Assembly (NCBI RefSeq): GCF_001282725.1
Contig: NZ_LN876587.1
Span: 265,494 to 307,038 of the forward strand
Length of the DNA: 41,545 nt
Direction: 5' to 3'
From: Inediibacterium massiliense
GTDB taxonomy: Bacteria; Bacillota; Clostridia; Peptostreptococcales; Thermotaleaceae
The position numbers and the translations under genes were made by a program. Below the pieces are notes generated by a model that was given only the letters and a program-made list of their open reading frames with translations, ran no database searches and was not told where the DNA came from. Shown piece after piece: positions 1 to 8,043 of the stretch; position 1 is the first letter of the stretch, and each line of letters begins with the position of its first letter.

Positions 1-910
1 CTTCTTGACCAGGAAGTTTTGAAGTTACAATAATAGGGAGTTCTTTAATAAGGGCTTCGGTAACGGTGATTCCTCCTGGTTTTGTAATGATTAAATCTGA
101 TACACTCATTAATTCATGAATATTATCTATAAAACCAAACACTGCTACATTAGGAAGATTAAGATTTTTAATATCATAATATAATTCCTCATTTTTACCT
201 GTTACTACTAAAATCTGTAAATCTAAAGGATAAGATAATAAATCAGAAATGGCTTCTGACATACCTAATCCTAATCCTCCACCCATCATAAGAACTGTAA
301 ATGTATTTTTTATATGAAGATTCTTACAAAGAAGATCTCGATCATAATAAATATTAAATTTTTCATTTACAGGAATGCCAAAGAATTTTACTTTTTCTTT
401 TGAAATATTCCAATAATGAAATTCATAAGAAAAGTTTTCACTAGGAAAAACGTAATAATCGACTTCTTTATTAATCCAACTAGGATGGATAGTATAGTCT
501 GTTAATATGCTCACAATGGGCAGGTTCATTTTACCCTTTCTTTTCATTACAGAAAGGGCTTCAGCAGGAAATGGGTGGGTACATACAATGACATCTGGTT
601 GAAAATCCGACAAAAGCTTTGAAAGTTTTCTGGATAATAGGATTTGATTAAAAAATTCACTTACATCAGATATGGAACTGTCTGTGAATTCTGAACGTTT
701 GTAGATGAATCTATATAAAGCAGGTATATATTTAATAGATTTTACATAAGTTTCAATAATCATTTTATGAAGATGTGGGTGAATATAATTGAAGGTATCA
801 ATCATTTTTATGTTATTTTGTGGGTAATGAGTTTGAATATAGTCAGATACTGTTTTTGCTACTTGATTATGTCCAGCTCCTGCGGATACTGTAAAAAATA
901 ATATGTTCAT
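1..910 (-). CDS. MGDG synthase-like processive glycosyltransferase (3' end outside window)
   Basis: 303 codons are visible from the ATG at 910 to the window edge; the C-terminus is missing. The protein begins MNILFFTVSAGAGHNQVAKT, the glycine-rich GAGH start of the MGDG_synth/UDP-glycosyltransferase family (GT28-like). A second nucleotide-sugar-binding half starts near residue 205 (LMMGGGLGLGMSEA) and is followed by the family signature around residues 271-285 (SDLIITKPGGITVTEA). Known members transfer glucose or galactose to diacylglycerol at the inner membrane face. An AGGAGGTG ribosome site sits 6-7 bases before the ATG. The family call is firm; the sugar and acceptor are inferred only from family membership. 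Confidence 0.85.
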   Translation of the reverse strand, partial: MNILFFTVSAGAGHNQVAKTVSDYIQTHYPQNNIKMIDTFNYIHPHLHKMIIETYVKSIKYIPALYRFIYKRSEFTDSSISDVSEFFNQILLSRKLSKLLSDFQPDVIVCTHPFPAEALSVMKRKGKMNLPIVSILTDYTIHPSWINKEVDYYVFPSENFSYEFHYWNISKEKVKFFGIPVNEKFNIYYDRDLLCKNLHIKNTFTVLMMGGGLGLGMSEAISDLLSYPLDLQILVVTGKNEELYYDIKNLNLPNVAVFGFIDNIHELMSVSDLIITKPGGITVTEALIKELPIIVTSKLPGQE

Positions 911-959
911 CAATGCACCTCCTAACTGAATATTATATCAGGTTTGTAAAAAAATTCTA

Positions 960-1478
960 TTATTTATCAAAACTTTTTTTTGTAGTAATAAGCTTTGCAG
1001 CTTCTAAAAGATTGTTGACTACATAATCTGCATGTTTACAAGGTTGTCCTATTTTTATAGTGATACATCCAGCCTTAAAACCAGCTTCTATATCCATAGG
1101 ACGATCTCCTATCATATAAGAAGCATTTAAATTGATATGATATTTTTTTGCTAAATCTAAGATCATTCCAGGAGCGGGCTTTCGGCAATTGCATTTTGTT
1201 TTAAAATGAGGACAATAAGCCACTTCATGAATATGAATATTTTCTTTATTAAAATCTTTTAGCATTTTTGTATGAATTTCATGTAGATCTTTTTCTGTAA
1301 AATATCCCATTTCAATTCCGCCTTGATTGGTTACAACAAAGAGTAAAAAATGAGCATCTTGTAATAATTTTAAAGCTTCTATAGTAAAATAATAGAAAAC
1401 TAGATCATCAGGTTTGTTTACAGGATTTTTATTATCATTGATGACTCCATCTCTATCTAGAAAAACAGCTTTATACAT
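960..1478 (-). CDS. HAD-IIIA phosphatase, GmhB-like (heptose/sugar 1,7-bisphosphate phosphatase family)
   Basis: 172 residues. The HAD catalytic motif is D8-x-D10 (FLDRDGVIND), followed by motif II T50-NQGG and motif IV GDRPMD (D125, D129). A Cys/His zinc site C89-P-H91...C96-x-C98 precedes R99-K100, which is the arrangement of D-glycero-D-manno-heptose 1,7-bisphosphate phosphatases. A longer frame opens with GTG at 1490, but that codon lies in the GGAGG ribosome site; the ATG at 1478 follows it by 5 bases and is taken as the start. The neighbouring glycosyltransferase on the same strand is 49 bases downstream, so the two may be co-transcribed. No heptose pathway genes are nearby, so the substrate remains open. 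Confidence 0.85.
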   Translation of the reverse strand: MYKAVFLDRDGVINDNKNPVNKPDDLVFYYFTIEALKLLQDAHFLLFVVTNQGGIEMGYFTEKDLHEIHTKMLKDFNKENIHIHEVAYCPHFKTKCNCRKPAPGMILDLAKKYHINLNASYMIGDRPMDIEAGFKAGCITIKIGQPCKHADYVVNNLLEAAKLITTKKSFDK

Positions 1479-1597
1479 GATTACCTCCACATTTTTAAGA
1501 ATGATTATTAAATGTTTCTATATAGTATTTTACACAACTCTATGTTAAAATATGTTTTATCTGATCATTTGTATAATAATATTATGGTGGTGATGAT

Positions 1598-2242
1598 TTG
1601 AAAAAAGCAATATTAGATCATATATCTAAAAGTTCGTTACAGGATATTTTAGATTTAAAAGATCTCAAGGATGCAGAATGGATTTGGATCAATGAAGAAA
1701 TATTTGGAGATATTTTATATAATTTAAAATTAGATCATATTTATGACGAAAAAATAATAGATCAGTTTTTATGTGAAATTACATTAGAAGAAATGATTAA
1801 GGGATTAGTACCTGTATTTGAAAGAAAAGAATATGTACTTGTGAACCAATATTTCTTTTCAGAAATAGAAAAAGGATATAAGCCTACAGAAGATATAAAT
1901 ACTTATATATTTGTTAAAAATAAGTATTATACAAAAATGCTTATAAAAGGAATGCAATACTATCATTGGATACTAGAAGCTATGGCTATAGATACTTATA
2001 AAAAAATGGGAACAGATTATAAAACTTTGCAAGAAACCTATGAAGAATTATATCATGAAAATATGCGTATTATAGAAGAAATATTATCTTTTGGAAAATA
2101 TACTTTTTTATCAGCAAGGTGGGAGTTTATAAGAGATACCCAAGAACTTTATTTTTATAAAATGAATGAATTTTATCATAGCTGGTCTAAGGAAGAAGTA
2201 ATGTCGATTTTTTCTGAAATCAAGCAAAGTGAAAATGTATAG
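1598..2242 (+). CDS. hypothetical protein, 214 aa, acidic and helical
   Basis: I do not recognise this family. It starts with TTG at 1598, preceded by a GGTGGTGATGA ribosome site. The sequence is rich in Glu, Lys, Tyr and Ile, with no cysteine pairs, signal peptide or membrane segment. Predicted long helices alternate with short charged loops, and a tyrosine/tryptophan-rich centre runs KYTFLSARWEFIRD near residues 167-180. It is divergent from the GmhB-like gene and converges on the small zinc-binding protein gene at 2273, with a shared bidirectional terminator between them. Codon use matches the surrounding genes. Confidence 0.7.
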   Translation: MKKAILDHISKSSLQDILDLKDLKDAEWIWINEEIFGDILYNLKLDHIYDEKIIDQFLCEITLEEMIKGLVPVFERKEYVLVNQYFFSEIEKGYKPTEDINTYIFVKNKYYTKMLIKGMQYYHWILEAMAIDTYKKMGTDYKTLQETYEELYHENMRIIEEILSFGKYTFLSARWEFIRDTQELYFYKMNEFYHSWSKEEVMSIFSEIKQSENV

Positions 2243-2272
2243 ATATTGAAAGAATTGATTCTTTCAATATCT
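2241..2272. terminator. bidirectional terminator between convergent genes
   Basis: A perfect 15-base inverted repeat (AGATATTGAAAGAAT and its complement) is separated by only TG. It occupies the gap between the stop codon of the plus-strand gene and the stop codon of the minus-strand gene. T-rich sequence follows on both sides. Confidence 0.75.
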
Positions 2273-2563
2273 TTATACAAAGAATTCATTAGAAATAGTG
2301 CCATTAGAATGAATAGCTTTTTTGAGGATAATGATGTCTTTATTGGAGTTATTTTCAATATTATGATCAAAGATTTTATGACAATGATTACATTGTACAA
2401 TTTGTTTAAAATCTTTTTGTCTTCTATCTATAAATAGATAAGAGGTATAACCTTCTTGATCCTTCCATTTTACTTCTCCATTTTCCTCAATATCATATAA
2501 ATATTCATAAGTTACAATATCTTTTAAGAATAGCTTTCCACAGTTACAAGCAGGACATTTCAT
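2273..2563 (-). CDS. small zinc-ribbon-like protein
   Basis: 96 residues starting MKCPACNCGKLF with the ATG at 2563; an AAGGAG site lies 8 bases upstream. C3-x-x-C6-x-C8 at the N-terminus and a second pair CNHCHKIFDH near residues 58-67 form a likely treble-clef or zinc-ribbon metal site. No catalytic motif is visible. Its function is unknown; a nucleic-acid or protein-binding role is only a guess from the metal-site pattern. It stands alone, convergent with the gene at 1598. Confidence 0.75.
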   Translation of the reverse strand: MKCPACNCGKLFLKDIVTYEYLYDIEENGEVKWKDQEGYTSYLFIDRRQKDFKQIVQCNHCHKIFDHNIENNSNKDIIILKKAIHSNGTISNEFFV

Positions 2564-2677
2564 AAATAAGACTCCTTTATTGTTTTTTTTATTTAATATA
2601 ACATAAAAAATATTTTTTCATTTCTAAAAGGATATATAGTTCTATTTTTACAAAATCACCTTTTTTTTATACTTTAG

Positions 2678-2686
2678 TGCTATAAT
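2678..2686 (+). promoter_or_regulatory. extended -10 promoter element
   Basis: TGCTATAAT matches an extended -10 box (TGnTATAAT), 43 bases before the start of the gene at 2730. The -35 region is T-rich and not a clear match. Confidence 0.5.
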
Positions 2687-2729
2687 AAAAATAAATATTG
2701 TATAGAGGGTATAATGGAGGCAAATGGGC

Positions 2730-3287
2730 ATGAGTAATAAGTATGGAATAAAAAGACTTGCAGATCAAATTGAAAGGGCATTAGAATTAGGAAATAAAGT
2801 TCATTTAGAAAGATTAGTTCATGAGATGATGCAAACTTGTAATCATATAAAAATAGAGCTACAAGAAAAAAAGAAAAATTTTCATGCTATTCAATTAGAA
2901 GAAATCAATAGAATTCCTTTTGTATATAAGCCTATTCTTAAAAAAAATTATTATGAAGGTACTTATTTAGAAGAATTTTCTGAAAGAAGAACCATGGAAT
3001 TAAAAGATGCCAAAGCATTAGATCTTCATAATAAATTTTGGAAAACCTATGAAGTGTTAAGGGGAAATGTATTTGGATCTATGCCTTTAGAGTTAATTCC
3101 CAAAGAAGAAGCACAAAGGCTTAAGTATTTTGGATGGGATGAAGTAAATGTAAAGATTTTAGAAGTGAAAGAACGAAATTGTTCTATGAAAGATTTTTCA
3201 GATTATTGTACAATGCATTTTGAACATTTTTTAATTGTGAATGAAAAATCTACAGGAGCAGAATTAATATTATATTATCAAGTTTAA
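2730..3287 (+). CDS. hypothetical protein, 185 aa
   Basis: I do not recognise this family. The frame also has an ATG at 2724, but that is only 3 bases from the GGAGG site at 2716-2720; the ATG at 2730 has the normal 9-base spacing and is chosen. The first 55 residues form a predicted charged helical segment containing LADQIERALELGNKVHLERL. The rest is mixed, with RIPFVYKPILKKNYYEGTY and a hydrophobic C-terminal strand ELILYYQV. There are three cysteines but no clear metal motif, signal or membrane segment. It ends at a shared terminator with convergent nadK. Confidence 0.7.
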   Translation: MSNKYGIKRLADQIERALELGNKVHLERLVHEMMQTCNHIKIELQEKKKNFHAIQLEEINRIPFVYKPILKKNYYEGTYLEEFSERRTMELKDAKALDLHNKFWKTYEVLRGNVFGSMPLELIPKEEAQRLKYFGWDEVNVKILEVKERNCSMKDFSDYCTMHFEHFLIVNEKSTGAELILYYQV

Positions 3288-3297
3288 AAATTTGTAA

Positions 3298-3333
3298 AAA
3301 AAAGGGAGATGATTATTTTCATTTCCCTTTTTT
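3298..3333. terminator. bidirectional terminator
   Basis: AAAAAAGGGAGATGA pairs with TCATTTCCCTTTTTT around a 6-base TTATTT loop, with one G-U pair. A-rich and T-rich flanks make it usable for both the plus-strand gene ending at 3287 and nadK ending at 3334. Confidence 0.85.
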
Positions 3334-4146
3334 CTATAAGAATTTTTCTTTGACCTTGCTCCAAAAATCATAATCTTTTAGACGAAGAATTTTTGCCTTC
3401 ATTTCAGACATTCTTAAGTGAATTTCTTCAATTTCATAATACTTATGTTCCATTCCATCTGTTACTATTAAAATAGAGTTTTCAAAAGTATATTCTGGAT
3501 AAACTTTAATGGTAGAATATTCAGGAACAATAATACTAGAGGTAAAGGATCGATAAGCTGTAGTAGAAATAGGTGAAATAGGAGTAATTTGAAGTAATGA
3601 AAGTCTAGGATCTACAATGCTTCCTCCTAAGGAATAATTATAAGCAGTACTTCCTGTAGGAGTAGAGACTAATACACCATCTCCGCTAAATTTTTCAAGA
3701 AAGCTATCATCTAATGAAATATTTAAATGAATGGTTCTCGATTTATCTCCCTTTATAGTGATTTCATTGATTCCTATAATTTCTACACAATGTTTTTTTG
3801 TACAGACTAAAGCTTCTACTGGAGTGAGTTCTTGAGTAATATAATCTCCCTTTTCATAGCGGAAAATAAATTCATCCAATTGATAAGGAGATAATTCTTG
3901 AAAAAATCCTAAATGACCAGTATTGACTCCTATGACTGGTATGTCTGGAAAATTGTTTTGATGAATGGTTCGAAGAAAAGATCCATCTCCTCCTACACAA
4001 ATAATTAAATCTGCTTTTTGATCAAAATCTTGTGGTACAAAGAAACCGTTTTTTTCAAGCTTTTGCCTTAGTACTCTGCTAGTTTCTTTTGAAATAGGTT
4101 TATCATTAGATACAATATTTATGATACGTGTTTGGATGTTTGTCAT
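3334..4146 (-). CDS. nadK: NAD kinase
   Basis: 270 residues; phosphorylates NAD to NADP in the cytosol. The ATP-binding GGDG motif is at residues 52-55 (CVGGDGSFLRT), followed by NTGHLGF near 75-81 and the family signature TPTGSTAYNYSLGG. The C-terminal beta-rich domain ends with the usual metal/nucleotide-binding segment (TDGMEHKYYEIEE). The open frame extends to a GTG at 4155, but that lies in the GAGGTG ribosome site; the ATG at 4146 is 6 bases after it and gives a normal NadK length. It is transcribed alone, convergent with the gene at 2730. Confidence 0.96.
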   Translation of the reverse strand: MTNIQTRIINIVSNDKPISKETSRVLRQKLEKNGFFVPQDFDQKADLIICVGGDGSFLRTIHQNNFPDIPVIGVNTGHLGFFQELSPYQLDEFIFRYEKGDYITQELTPVEALVCTKKHCVEIIGINEITIKGDKSRTIHLNISLDDSFLEKFSGDGVLVSTPTGSTAYNYSLGGSIVDPRLSLLQITPISPISTTAYRSFTSSIIVPEYSTIKVYPEYTFENSILIVTDGMEHKYYEIEEIHLRMSEMKAKILRLKDYDFWSKVKEKFL

Positions 4147-4341
4147 GAACTTCACCTCATTTTAATATTTTACAAGGTTCAATTTATTGTAACATATTTG
4201 AGTTATTTATAAAAGAATGGTAAGTCCTCATATATATGGATTATTAGTCAAAAGGCGTAAAAATAGTCTGAATTTTTCATCGAAATAACATATTAGATAT
4301 AGAAAAGGGAAAAATTCTATTAAAGAAGAAAAAAGTATCAA

Positions 4342-4363
4342 ATGAGTCAAAAATTTGACTCAT
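4342..4363. promoter_or_regulatory. 10-2-10 palindrome between nadK and the pseudouridine synthase gene
   Basis: ATGAGTCAAA, AA, TTTGACTCAT is a perfect palindrome with an AA centre in the 250-base divergent intergenic region. It lies 54 bases upstream of the start at 4418. There is no T-run after it, so an operator is more likely than a terminator. No regulator can be assigned. Confidence 0.45.
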
Positions 4364-4417
4364 AAAAAATCAGCATCTATAATAAAAAAGAATATTTTAA
4401 GATAGTAGGTGGATAAT

Positions 4418-5320
4418 ATGAACTCAAAAACAAATATATTAACCTTTTGTGTAGCAAAAGATTCTGTAGGACTTTCTTTAAAAGAAATATTATATAATGA
4501 AATGAAGTTATCAAGTAGATTAGTAAGGAAGCTAAAATCGAAAAAAAATATTCTTGTAAATGGAAATAAAATCCCGTTTCATGCTATTTTGAGGAAAGGA
4601 GATCTTGTACAAGTGATCATGGAGGAAGAAGCTAATCAATTTGAACCAGAGCCTATTTCTATAGAAGTAGTGTATGATGATGTAGATCTTTTGATTGTAA
4701 ATAAACATCCAGGAATTGTAGTGCATCCTACAAAGGGTCATCCTACAGGAACAATGGCTAATGCCATTGTCTATTATATGCAAGAAAAAGGAGAGCACTT
4801 TAAAATTCGATTTATTAATCGATTAGATCGAGATACTTCAGGACTTATTATGATTGCTAAAAATCCATTTGTCCAACAAGAAATTTCTAAACAAATGCAA
4901 GAAAATAAGGTAGAGAAAATATATGTAGCTGTTGTAGCTGGAAAATTCAAAGAAAAAAAAGGAACAATTAATGCCCCCATAGGAAGAGTAGAGCCAGAAA
5001 ACATAAAAAGGGAAGTATACGAAGGAGGACAAGAATCTATTACTCATTATGAAGTTATAGAAGAGTTTCAGGATGCATCTTTAGTAAAAATAAAACTAGA
5101 AACAGGAAGAACTCATCAAATTCGAGTACATATGTCTTATATAGGACATCCTCTTATTGGAGATGAATTGTATGGTATAGAAAATAAAGATTTCATTGGG
5201 AGACAAGCTCTTCATGCACAAAGTCTCGTGTTTTATCAACCGAGAACCAATCAAAAAATCTCGGTAAATTCTTCCATACCAGAAGATATGGAAAGTTTAA
5301 TTAAAAAATTGACAAAATAA
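4418..5320 (+). CDS. RluA/RluD-family pseudouridine synthase with S4 domain
   Basis: 300 residues; isomerises uridine to pseudouridine in rRNA or tRNA. An S4 RNA-binding domain covers about residues 12-65 (SRLVRKLKSKKNILVNG). The catalytic aspartate is D137 in NRLDRDTSGL; the usual first residue of this motif is His, here Asn, a tolerated-looking change. The later motifs VEKIYVAVVAG and ETGRTHQIRVHM are typical of the family. A GTG at 4409 overlaps the AGGTGG ribosome site, so the ATG at 4418 is used. The exact RNA target (RluD-type 23S or other) cannot be decided from sequence. Confidence 0.93.
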   Translation: MNSKTNILTFCVAKDSVGLSLKEILYNEMKLSSRLVRKLKSKKNILVNGNKIPFHAILRKGDLVQVIMEEEANQFEPEPISIEVVYDDVDLLIVNKHPGIVVHPTKGHPTGTMANAIVYYMQEKGEHFKIRFINRLDRDTSGLIMIAKNPFVQQEISKQMQENKVEKIYVAVVAGKFKEKKGTINAPIGRVEPENIKREVYEGGQESITHYEVIEEFQDASLVKIKLETGRTHQIRVHMSYIGHPLIGDELYGIENKDFIGRQALHAQSLVFYQPRTNQKISVNSSIPEDMESLIKKLTK

Positions 5321-5409
5321 AAAGTTATTGTAAAAATATAGATAAATAAAGGATCTGTTTATGTGGAATAATATAAATGCATCTGAATATTAAGAATGGA
5401 GGATGTATA

Positions 5410-5583
5410 ATGAGACTACAAAATATAGATAAATCTCCAGCAAAATTATCAAAGGTGAAAATTACCAATATATTAAATGAATATGGGAATACAGAGGTAG
5501 AAGCAACAGGAGATAAAGATAAAAGACCTAAAACAGATCCAGAATATGTTGATAGAAAGAATGTAAAAAATTTCATGTCATAA
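5410..5583 (+). CDS. small conserved-looking protein, 57 aa
   Basis: The peptide MRLQNIDKSPAKLSKVKITN has an ideal GGAGG site 7 bases before the ATG, and a strong terminator follows 10 bases after its stop. It is highly charged (KVKITNILNEYGNTEVEATG, then DKDKRPKTDPEYVDRK) and has no hydrophobic segment. The family is unknown to me. A 27-codon upstream extension to 5377 has no ribosome site and is not used. The terminator and ribosome site argue that it is a real gene rather than noise. Confidence 0.65.
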   Translation: MRLQNIDKSPAKLSKVKITNILNEYGNTEVEATGDKDKRPKTDPEYVDRKNVKNFMS

Positions 5584-5592
5584 AAATTTTAG

Positions 5593-5623
5593 AAGGCACT
5601 CAATAAAGAGTGCCTTTTGTTTT
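5593..5623 (+). terminator. rho-independent terminator
   Basis: AAGGCACTC and GAGTGCCTT form a 9-bp GC-containing stem with AATAAA loop, followed by TTGTTTT. It closes the small gene ending at 5583. Confidence 0.9.
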
Positions 5624-5624
5624 G

Positions 5625-5874
5625 GTACAGTAGGTAAACTTGGTTATCTATAGATTAATTATTTTTTATATGATTATATTTTGAAAGTAATTGATCTAAT
5701 ACTTGACTTAAATGAATGACTTCCGTATCTAAAAGATTTCCTTTTTTTTGCTGTACTAATTGGTTTAATTTAGATCGAGTATGTTCAATTTCATTTTTTA
5801 TATTCTTGATTTTATAATCATCTGTTTTCATTTTTCAACCTCCTTTGTAATATTTTAGATTTTACCTACTGTAC
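5625..5874. repeat. 14-base inverted repeat flanking the spo0E-like gene
   Basis: GTACAGTAGGTAAA at 5625-5638 is repeated as its exact reverse complement at 5861-5874. The second copy lies in the spo0E-like promoter region; the first lies beyond its stop codon. No feature I recognise explains it. Confidence 0.7.
5655..5831 (-). CDS. Spo0E-like aspartyl-phosphate phosphatase
   Basis: A 58-residue protein, MKTDDYKIKNIKNEIEHTRS onward, with AAGGAGG 6 bases before the ATG at 5831. It has the Spo0E pattern of two short helices: IEHTRSKLNQL in the first and the signature SQVLDQLLSKYN in the second (family SQxLDxLLxxYx, the SQ..LD motif that contacts the response regulator). Known members dephosphorylate Spo0A~P and restrain sporulation. 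The gene is flanked by a 14-base inverted repeat (5625-5638 and 5861-5874). No neighbour suggests a specific partner. Confidence 0.85.
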   Translation of the reverse strand: MKTDDYKIKNIKNEIEHTRSKLNQLVQQKKGNLLDTEVIHLSQVLDQLLSKYNHIKNN

Positions 5875-5980
5875 TTCTAAAAATTCTAATTCGAAATAGG
5901 ATGATAAATCAATTATTTTCAAATAAAGTAAATAAATTCAAATCATATAACAAGTAGAAAATAATGGTATAAAAATCAAT

Positions 5981-6002
5981 ATACCAGAGATTTCTCTGGT
6001 AT
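5981..6002 (-). terminator. stem-loop terminator after the HMA-like gene
   Basis: ATACCAGAG and CTCTGGTAT form a 9-bp stem with a 4-base loop, 11 bases after the stop of the minus-strand gene. On the minus strand it is followed by ATTGATTTTT, a rather weak T-tract. Confidence 0.6.
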
Positions 6003-6012
6003 ATGATGGATT

Positions 6013-6225
6013 TTACATAAGCTGATTTTGTTTTAATTTGGATTCAATTTCAGATGGAGAAATTTTTTGATCATTGTAATCAACAGTTATATTATTAGCT
6101 AAAATATCTACTCGAACAGAATTGACTCCATCTAATTCTTTAATGGAATTTTGAATAGATTTGATTTTGGATTGTATATTTTTTATGTCTTCTGATAAAG
6201 AAAGATTAAATTTTTTAGCTTTCAT
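6013..6225 (-). CDS. heavy-metal-associated (HMA)-fold protein lacking the CxxC site
   Basis: 70 residues with a GGAGGTGATAAA ribosome site before the ATG at 6225. After a charged N-terminal helix, the segment ELDGVNSVRVDILANNITVD and YNDQKISPSEIESKL follows the beta-alpha-beta-beta-alpha pattern of HMA domains. The metal-binding GMxCxxC loop is absent and there is no cysteine at all. It is probably not a copper chaperone; a small protein-protein module is possible. It is divergent from the H-cluster protein gene at 6365. Confidence 0.65.
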   Translation of the reverse strand: MKAKKFNLSLSEDIKNIQSKIKSIQNSIKELDGVNSVRVDILANNITVDYNDQKISPSEIESKLKQNQLM

Positions 6226-6364
6226 TTTATCACCTCCATGGAATTATTATTTGTAAAAGAAATAAAAATATAGATTAGGATTTTTATAAAAAAAGGATAT
6301 AAAAAGTAAAAAAATATAAATTTGGATACAATATGAATAAAAGAATCAAAGCAGAGGTGATGAA

Positions 6365-7729
6365 ATGTTTAATGAATTTAGTGAATTTCAAAAAAGGAGA
6401 ATGGATTTATTAGAACAATTAGTCAAAAAGAAATGGTTTGGAGAATTAAAAAGCAATGAGGAGCTTTCTAAATTAGAACAAGATCTCAAAGAAAAATATA
6501 AAATAAAAGAGGATTATGGATATGTAAAAGATCAAATCAGATTGGCTATGGGATTAGATCCAAGAGGAAATATGGAATTTTCAGACGAACTGGATATTAT
6601 AAAGAATATTAAAGGGATAAAACCACCTGTTGTTACAAAGATGAATGACCCATGCTATAAAAAGTTTGAAGATATTTCTAAATATGATTCTTCCATTTAT
6701 AAAAGGACAAAAGAGCCTGTAATTATTAATAATAAGTGTTTAAGTTGTGGAGAAGAAGTAAGTAGTCTTTCTTTTGAGTCTATAGCAGATAAAATCGAAT
6801 TTATTCCATTAATAGATCTTTTAAAGGATTCAAATACAGAAGTGTATGCTACGGTTGCACCTTCTATAATAGGTCAGTTTGGAGACAATATAACTATGGG
6901 ACAGATTAGGACAGCCCTTAAACTGATGGGCTTTAAGGATATGATAGAAGTAGCATTATTTGCAGATATGCTTACTATTAAAGAGGCTTATGAATTTAAT
7001 CATTTGGTAAAAGGGAAAAATGATTTTTTTCTTACTAGTTGTTGCTGTCCTATTTGGGTAAGCTTAATAGAGAAGAATTATCCTAAATTGTTTGAAAAAA
7101 TGTCACCATCTGTTTCTCCTATGATTCTTTCAGGGAGAATATTGAAAAAATTTTATAATAAGGCAAAAGTAGTTTTTATAGGACCTTGTATTGCCAAAAA
7201 ATCTGAAGCAAAAGATAAAAGGTATGAAGGAGATATTGATTTTGTACTTACTTTTAGAGAATTAAAAAGCATATTTTCTGCATTAGATATTGATTTGAAA
7301 GAGCTTTATGCAGATGAAAAGGATCAAGCATCTTTTGCAGGAAGAGTATATGCAAGAACTGGTGGAGTAAGCTTTTCTGTAAAGAGTGTAGTAAATAGAA
7401 TTGCTCCTAAAAGATTAATCAAATTTAGATCAAAGAAAATAGACGGAGTGAAGGAATGTAAAAAAATACTAGATGATTTGTCTATGGGGAAAAAAATAGA
7501 ATCTAATTTTATAGAAGGAATGGGTTGTGAAGGAGGGTGTGTAGGAGGACCGAGAACGAATATAGATGTAAAAAGAGCAACTGAAATTGTAAATGAGTTT
7601 GGAGAAGATTCTTTGATTATGACTCCCTTTGATAATATGAATGTAATGAAGATTTTTGACCAATTAGGAATTAAAAATTTAAAACAAATTGTAGAAGAAA
7701 GTGAATTGACAAAAATATTTACAAGATAA
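6365..7729 (+). CDS. [FeFe]-hydrogenase-like H-cluster domain protein
   Basis: 454 residues with GAGGTGATGAA before the ATG. The three H-cluster signatures are present: L1 TSCCCPIW (C226-C228), L2 GPCIAKKSEA (C275) and L3 EGMGCEGGCVGGP (C388, C392), supplying the four cysteines that hold the [4Fe-4S] part of the H-cluster. The N-terminal third lacks the 2Fe-2S and paired ferredoxin domains of catalytic HydA; only one CLSC motif is seen near residue 125. Compact, HydA-like proteins of this type are known as putative sensory or secondary [FeFe] hydrogenases. No maturation (hydE/F/G) or electron-transfer partner gene is adjacent, so H2 production versus sensing is unresolved. Confidence 0.88.
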   Translation: MFNEFSEFQKRRMDLLEQLVKKKWFGELKSNEELSKLEQDLKEKYKIKEDYGYVKDQIRLAMGLDPRGNMEFSDELDIIKNIKGIKPPVVTKMNDPCYKKFEDISKYDSSIYKRTKEPVIINNKCLSCGEEVSSLSFESIADKIEFIPLIDLLKDSNTEVYATVAPSIIGQFGDNITMGQIRTALKLMGFKDMIEVALFADMLTIKEAYEFNHLVKGKNDFFLTSCCCPIWVSLIEKNYPKLFEKMSPSVSPMILSGRILKKFYNKAKVVFIGPCIAKKSEAKDKRYEGDIDFVLTFRELKSIFSALDIDLKELYADEKDQASFAGRVYARTGGVSFSVKSVVNRIAPKRLIKFRSKKIDGVKECKKILDDLSMGKKIESNFIEGMGCEGGCVGGPRTNIDVKRATEIVNEFGEDSLIMTPFDNMNVMKIFDQLGIKNLKQIVEESELTKIFTR

Positions 7730-7771
7730 TGAAAAGAATAGAAAGGAGAATCCTTTCTATTCTTCTTCATT
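7728..7771. terminator. long bidirectional terminator hairpin
   Basis: AATGAAAAGAATAGAAAGGA pairs over about 20 bp, with one bulged C, to the sequence 7751-7771 around a GAA loop. It lies between the stop of the H-cluster gene and the stop of the convergent small gene and overlaps both stop codons. Confidence 0.85.
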
Positions 7772-7955
7772 ATCTATAAGGGCAGTAAGGATTGGGGCCA
7801 GAGCCTGGTCTTCTAGGTCTAGAAGGATTTGGATTATAAGGCATATAAGGATTATATGGATAATAACCAGGGTATGGCATAGGCATCATAGGATTGAATG
7901 GAGTGGTATCATAGTTTGGATTCTTAAAATCGTTATAAGGGTATCTTTGACACAT
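7770..7955 (-). CDS. Pro/Tyr/Asn-rich small protein, coat-like
   Basis: 61 residues, MCQRYPYNDFKNPNYDTTPF then repeated PYPGYYPYNPYMPYNPNP and an arginine/proline tail ending NPYCPYR. An AAAGGAGG site lies 8 bases before the ATG at 7955; a longer frame from 7997 has no ribosome site and is discarded. Low-complexity Tyr/Pro/Asn proteins of this size are typical of clostridial spore coat or exosporium layers, but this is inferred from composition only. It is convergent with the H-cluster gene and shares its terminator. Confidence 0.6.
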   Translation of the reverse strand: MCQRYPYNDFKNPNYDTTPFNPMMPMPYPGYYPYNPYMPYNPNPSRPRRPGSGPNPYCPYR

Positions 7956-8043
7956 AAAAGGGTCCTCCTTTCTTTTTGCACTATAAATTATGCACAATTT
8001 AAGGATGTGTGATCAAATCATTATATGATTTCCTATGGATTAT

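Noticed and set aside
2246-2437. 63-codon plus-strand frame
   Set aside because: It begins inside the terminator hairpin and runs antisense to the zinc-ribbon gene, which has the better ribosome site and cysteine motifs.
7324-7770. 148-codon minus-strand frame opposite the H-cluster protein
   Set aside because: It is antisense to the conserved L3 region of the H-cluster gene and has no independent support.
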